A stretch of DNA of 64,000 nucleotides from Nymphalis io. Taxonomy: Eukaryota; Arthropoda; Insecta; Lepidoptera; Nymphalidae. The notes below the pieces were generated by a model. That model searched no databases. It was not told the origin of the DNA and saw only the letters and a program-made list of their open reading frames with translations. Below, piece after piece: positions 58,061 through 64,000 of the stretch. Location: NCBI RefSeq assembly GCF_905147045.1, contig NC_065918.1, forward strand, positions 1,302,001-1,366,000, read 5' to 3'. Positions within the stretch are counted from its first letter, which is position 1. The number at the start of each line of letters is the position of its first letter. Position numbers and translations under genes: made by a program.

Positions 58061-60329
58061 TAAACCATATAAACTTTTACTTAAAAGAGCCAAGTGTTAC
58101 AGTTCAATATATCACTGAACCGGATGCAGGAAACTCAACCGGTCAACTCGTTTGGCAAACAATCTGTAATTTAGAGGAGAATTGCTTATTTGTTTTATTA
58201 CGTACTGTGGATACACGTTGGCTAATAAAGGCGTTTAATGCTTCAATTAACTGAATCTCGTCTGAGCATGAAATACAATATAAGGCGAGCTCAGTTTAGT
58301 TCAGTTTGGTATCGACTTTTTCTAATAAGGGCCAACGGCTGTCAGGGCATCGTGGTTAATGAAAGGCAGCGTATTGCTTAAAGGAATAAACACCCTTTTG
58401 TCGCGTAACACTTATCTAACCATGGAGTCGTTTTCGCCCCGCTGAAAAAAGCCACTTTCTGCTATTGCAGACGAAGTTAAAATTATAAATAACATAAACA
58501 ATAAAATTTATGCCAAAACTGTTTGTCCTTTATAGGTTAAAGTTGTTTCTTGTAACGTTCCCACGTTTTGGACCGAAACAAGTCCAATATCATCCACGTC
58601 GAATGCAATCGTTTTTCAAAATCCTTAGCAAAAATAACAAAAGCTTATCTGATCTTGTCTCCTCGAACGAAACGGTCACAATTTACACGCCAAATAGCTT
58701 CGGTTTGGTTTGGCTCGCTCCTTTAATTATTAATAATTAATGTACAGCCGCCGCAATTTTGTCGTCTCCATCCACTCTGTATTTTTTTGTGACTTTGTAT
58801 GCACTCGCTGGTGTTATATAATAATTTATGTTAATTGCAACGTATCACCGTACCTCATGAAAGCGATGCAAATAAGCGGCTCAAAGGAGCTCGTATCTAG
58901 TCTCATTACAAACTGTCGAAAGTTTGCTTTTTGAATGAAGGTTTCTTTTTTTTAAATTTGTAAGTTCAATATCAGACATTATTTACGTTCAAGTTCGTTA
59001 TGACAATAATATGAAATTATTTAGTGCACAATATTGTGATAATATCTTGTGGGGAAAATCTAGTGATTATCTCCGAATCGTTTCCAGTGATCGAATCGGC
59101 ATTAGGAGCGAACGGATAAAAGCTTAAGCTCGGGTTTGTTTATATTCCGTATCATTAGAAAGTGCGGCGGCTGTATTGATTTACTTATGATTTACATTAC
59201 TGTATACATTTTACAACGGTTTTAAAACGACGAGATGTCTCAGTAAATAGAACGCTGGAGAGTATCGAGGTCGTCGATGGGAATTGTATTTCATTTTGTT
59301 TACTTATTTAATAAGCACACTACCAATATACATATTACACAATTACTGATATGTATATCAATTAAAAGTGTACATAACATCGTGTAAAATTTATAATACA
59401 ATGCATTTACATTAAACGTATAGATTTTTGAAGTATTATATTGAGTAGTTCTATTTTAAACATTATGACCCACAATTTTGATGATGAACTCACCGACATA
59501 AAATGTTCGATGAGTTTTTTTTTAAAGTATTGGAACTTATGATTAATTTCAATGTCATGCATAATTTTAGACTAATCGTCATATTTAGCACATATACGCA
59601 CTATCGGAGCTGGCTTTCCAAGAGCTTTCTAGCTTTTTTCTCGGCGGTAAAAGAAAACATCGTAAGGAAATTGCAGAAGTCTCTACTGTACTGTACTGTT
59701 ATGTAACGTAAGAACTAAAAAAAAAATACTATAAAATCATTTTTATAGTATAAAAGATAAATGTTAACGAGAGGTATGTCCGTAATGCTGTAACGAATGG
59801 TAATGAAACAGCTTATGAACGTATTGGAAACAACGATTTATTATATAACTGACATTTGTGGAAAGTCACAGTGTATTCGATTCTTCGAACAAATAAAAGA
59901 TAAAATTCAATAAATACCAAATTGAAATTATGCTCGAAGACTTTTATGAGCTTTATTTCATAACGCTGCTCCGCTACCTAGTACTGCAGGTTGTTTTGAT
60001 CTTCAATTTAAGAGCGCGAGATGAATTATTGTATAAACACAAACATTAAAGGTCAAGTGCTCGTTCGGATTTTCTCTTCCTAGAATATCAATAAATTGTG
60101 TATTTTTTTACATTTGTTAAACAATTACATATTGACTACAATAAATATTTGTGTGAAAATGTTAATCTGTCACAATAGGATATCTACGACTTGGCCATTT
60201 ATAGCTGGATTAATTTATTATATCCTTCTATTATTTATTTATAATAGGCTGATTAACTTGCAAATAATATGTACGTTTGCGCTGTAACAAATCGTAAATG
60301 TACCAAGTACGTGTACGTGTAATCGCCAA

Positions 60330-60400
60330 TGTACCAAGAACCTTGGGAATTAAGAACTTATGTCCCTTCTTCAATTACATTGCCTTTCTCACCAGATGAG
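60330..60400 (-). repeat. SINE family A fragment, reversed
   Basis: Short match: 'accttgggaattaagaactt' then 'atgtcccttcttcaattaca'. Heavily diverged. Confidence 0.45.
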
Positions 60401-61621
60401 ACCCTTAAAGATATCAATAGTAAATAGAAAACCTTACATCATCACGAGTATATTCTTCTATATATACTACTTTTATAATGTAATTATAAAAAATATATTA
60501 TATAAAGCATATTTTTTTTATTATTACTTACAAAATAAATAACGGTTATTCATACCTTATTACAAGGCTCCGTGCGAATCATTATGCGGGTCTTATTTCT
60601 AAGCTGCTGGATTATTTAACTTTTTAATGTGAATTTACACTTACAAGTACAAGGTTGCTTTAATAATATAACGATAAGAGTTTATTTACCTCGACCAGAG
60701 GTTGGAAGCTGCTTAGGACAAAAGTCTACTGCCGTCCTAGCTGCTTAGGACAAATTCTACTGCCTACCTTCGTTCATTTAGATAAAAACATTTTTAATAA
60801 TATACTACGTAATGTGGTACCTTAGCGATGGCTACGTGGGCCTACTCTTACTGTAAGAAATATTTGCCATTACTTAATCACTCGACGAACCGTTCACCAT
60901 GTCAATTAAGACATTGTCTCTGTACTGAACCATGTACCATTGTACAACGACGGTACAATGTATTGCTGTTTGTTAGTAAAATAACAGACGTGTGACTACC
61001 TACTCAGGCGTGCTTGCATAATACCCTGCGCGTAGAATGTATTAATCGAACTATTATACCAAAACGTAGCGACGTAGCGAGTGCCACGCTTCGTGTATTT
61101 TGTAACGGCCTTTTATGTAAAAATTTATGTGGCCGTCATTTATGTAGGCCTTTTTCGATTAGTTGAATAATTGATCGATAAAACTGTCACCTCATGCAAA
61201 ATATTTTCTTTGTTTGAAGTTATTTTAAACACATTCAACGGTCGTATCTCGTGTGTTTTGTTGTGTAGTTTTTGATGTAAAACATTCATCGGTTAGCCTT
61301 GTGGTTAAGACCGAGAACAGACTCGTATGCCGTGACGGCAAACTGCATCACGCAGTCTTATGCAGGTTTTAAGAAATATATGTCGTCATGCAGGTATGCA
61401 GGATTTTAAGAATCTATAATGATTTTATTCCATATTTATTTATTGGGTTTCCTTAATTAAAAATTATTTCAACAATTTCGATGTTTACCTTTGGCAAGCG
61501 CCCCGGGAAGGCCTCATTTTTTTTAATTTAAAACTCAAAATTATTCTAGAATTGCCTCACGGGTAATGGGTTTATAGGAAACAAAAAATAAACTCAGTTT
61601 ATTATTTGTGTACATGCTACA

Positions 61622-61918
61622 TGTTTACTGGTGGTAGGGCTTTGTGCAAGCTCGTCTGGGTAGGTACCATCCACTCATCAGATATTCTACCGCAAAATAG
61701 GAATACTTGATATTGTTGTGTTCCGGTTTGAAGAGTGAGTGAGCCAGTGTAATTACAGGCACAAGGGACATAAAATCTTAGTTCCCAAGGTTGGTGGCGC
61801 ATTGGCTATAAGCGATGGTTGACATTTCTTACAATGCCAATGTTTAAGGGCGTTTGGTGACCACTTACCATCAGGTGGCCCATATGCTCGTCCACCTTCC
61901 TATTCTAAAAAAAAAAAT
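61622..61918 (+). repeat. SINE family A, complete sense copy
   Basis: Full set of blocks from 'tttactggtggtagggcttt' to 'tcgtccaccttcctattcta' with an A tail. Its reverse strand gives an open frame that is not a gene. Confidence 0.82.
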
Positions 61919-62077
61919 TGCGTATTCCACTTTAATATAAGACAAATACATATTATACAAATTTAATTTTTAAGATTCCGTTTTTTCCCGTCTGTAATTT
62001 TATCGTATAAAATCATAAATATTTTTTGCTTTGTACGGTGAACCATATATTACATGCAAACTAACGCTAACTACGTA

Positions 62078-62335
62078 GCTTAGGGGTAAGGCTTTGTGCA
62101 GGCCCGTCTAAGTCGGTACCACCCACTCATCAGATATTCTGCCGCTAAGGAGTATTGTTGCGTTCCGGCTTGAAGGGTGATGGCATTGTAACTACAGTCA
62201 CAAGGGACATAACATCTAAGTTTCCACGGTTGATGGCGTATTGGCGATGTAAGGAATGATTATTATTTCTTACATCGCCCATGTCTATGGGCGGTGGTGA
62301 CCACTTACCATCTGCTGTTCTAATTGCTCGTGCAT
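62078..62335 (+). repeat. SINE family A, old diverged copy
   Basis: Blocks recognisable but mutated: 'ggctttgtgcaggcccgtct', 'taccacccactcatcagata', 'gttgatggcgtattggcgat', 'gtgaccacttaccatctgct'. It lies 160 bp after a much younger copy of the same family. Confidence 0.7.
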
Positions 62336-64000
62336 CTGTCTATAACTTAAATCTGTAATTATAGATGTTACAATCACACTGTGTTCTAGTGATTTAAATC
62401 ATAAAAAATTGAAATGCCGTCTCGTACATTAATATAAACAAAATCATTTAATTGAGGATGTCTCAATATGTCTGCTTTATAACTTTCACACTTATTAGCT
62501 TATTTTTTAGAATTATATACGAGGAACATCTTGTTCCTCGCGACGCCGTGCTCAACGATTTTTTTACCCGTAGAAGTCTATCGCTGTTTAAAGTAACAAA
62601 CGCGCACAAATTATAATATAAAAATTTATAATATAAGTGTAGATAAATGTTGAAAAGTTTAATTCGAATAAAATAAGATGTAAAATCATATAACGTGCCT
62701 TTTTTTGCCATAACAATGAAGATGACCTTAGAAACGACATGTCCAACAACATGTAGAATGATTCGCTAGAATCTACATTGCTAGCCTAGTGCCAGCTTTA
62801 CATTTCATTTAAAATTACTATTCAAAGGTGCCTGTAATAAGTAAAAAGCTAACTTGAACAAACTGTATCGTCAGTGTCGTCTTAGTTTCCATGGCAACGC
62901 GTAGAATGTGTAAAGCATTGTATATATTTCTTATAGTGCCTTTATCTAAACCGAAGATGACCGCTCACCATTAGATACCCCACGTGTCCGTCTGCCCGTC
63001 AGTTATAAATAGAAATAAATAAAAGAGAAGCGTAAAAGGAGAAGGGTGTTATTAGTGTCTTTGTTAAACCGACGGTGCTTTGAACAAATAATGTCAACTG
63101 AATGTCGATAAGATTATTGATGATTTTATGAACAAGTGTTCAGTGTCGCTATGTGTGAGCTATTTATTAACTAAATTAATATATTTCGTGTTCATTCGTT
63201 TTAAAATCTTGTTAACTGGTCTACTTAATTTTGCTCCCCATTTACTTTACAATATCACATACGGAGAGGAATACTCGAGATGGTAACAAAGCTTAAATCC
63301 GACTACATATTGTGATTATTATCACAATCACTGTTGTGAACAGAGCTGTGTATTCAATAACAAACTTTATGTGTGTAACGTGAAAAGTCATATTACTTTG
63401 TTTCTGGTCGATATCCCCCAGACGGACACGTGCAACAGGGTGGCGATGGAGACAAAGCTTCGGGAAAAAATTGATTTTTTAATGTACTGGACTTGTCGCA
63501 CAGTTTTACTTGAGTAGTTGAAATGCGTAAAGATGATGTACGAGTCGAAACAAATGCAAAAAAACTACTACAACTCAACACATACTATACTACAACGTTT
63601 AAAATATTATTAGCTAGCGAATTGCTCGCGGCTTCGGCCGCATCATAATTGTAAATCCAGTTAAACGGGACAAAAGGGTTAAATATAAATAACAGTTATG
63701 ATTGACAAGACGAAAATAAAAATTTTGGTAATTCGCAAATAGCCATATTTACTTTAAAGGAGGCAGTTATTTTGACATCACAGTCAGACACTTCAATTTT
63801 ATTTATTTGTATAGATTTGAATAAATATCAATAAGTAAGTGTCAAAAGCTAAATAGTACTTTGATAAATGTCGCTTCCGGTAATGAGTCGCGTTGGCTCA
63901 GCTTTTATAACATACTGGGAAGTATAAATTATCCATGTCTAATGACCTCGACTATACTACATACGTAATATATATATGTGCAACATCCTCGCAAACAAAC

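Larger units (their letters stand above)
56276..64000 (+). other. fry: fry intron 21, open at the window end; repeat-rich
   Basis: At least 7.7 kb with no further fry exon and no nested gene that I can support. It holds SINE B (56464-56752), a LINE 3' end (56819-56975), SINE C (57770-58060), a SINE A fragment (60330-60400), SINE A copies (61622-61918 and 62078-62335) and tRNA-like scraps near 57010-57085 and 61290-61330. Elsewhere it is AT-rich and featureless. Confidence 0.6.

Noticed and set aside
57702..58254. Three overlapping plus-strand open frames
   Set aside because: They lie on and beside a reversed tRNA-derived SINE (57770-58060) and show no conserved domain or splice support.

Overview
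This is a eukaryotic window, almost certainly from a moth or butterfly (Lepidoptera, plausibly a nymphalid). It is AT-rich and intron-rich. It is littered with tRNA-derived SINEs and with a non-tRNA-like SINE family of the kind common in butterfly genomes. The conserved proteins are insect-like. There are no bacterial features: no operons, no CRISPR, no Shine-Dalgarno sites. I assembled the genes by hand by joining exons with consensus splice sites and checking phase. Every junction in the three genes keeps the reading frame, and this is the main evidence.

Layout. (1) 375-4016, minus strand: a complete four-coding-exon gene for the mitochondrial glycine cleavage system H protein (155 aa), with a possible 5' UTR exon near 5.4 kb. 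(2) 6279-25006: two head-to-tail copies of a 9,364-bp unit (6279-15642 and 15643-25006). They are identical wherever I compared them, including a G10 homopolymer and AT microsatellites. (3) 9369-30444, minus strand: an AAAP-family (Aa_trans) amino acid transporter. Exons 1-2 lie outside the duplication at 30.4 and 26.6 kb. Exons 3-8 lie inside it and so occur twice. Exons 1-2 plus the nearer copy (copy 2) give an intact 453-aa, 11-TM protein. Copy 1 is an orphan set of exons 3-8 without start codon or promoter. (4) 30.5-38.8 kb: intergenic DNA with a LINE remnant, SINE pieces and a perfect 32-bp hairpin. (5) 38846 to beyond the end of the window, plus strand: the 5' part of furry (fry), the giant scaffold of the NDR/Tricornered kinase pathway. 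It has 21 constitutive coding exons (about 1,310 codons) and one candidate frame-preserving cassette exon (50430-50552). The last visible donor is at 56276, and the rest of the window is an intron full of retroelement fragments.

The three genes have unrelated roles: mitochondrial one-carbon/glycine metabolism, amino acid transport, and cell morphogenesis. I see no functional cluster. The transporter and fry are divergently transcribed, with about 8.4 kb between their first coding exons. I found no convincing new biological system. The most useful observations are the perfect tandem duplication with its ambiguous gene structure (real, or an assembly artefact), the candidate fry cassette exon, a GC-AG intron in fry, and several clean hairpins.
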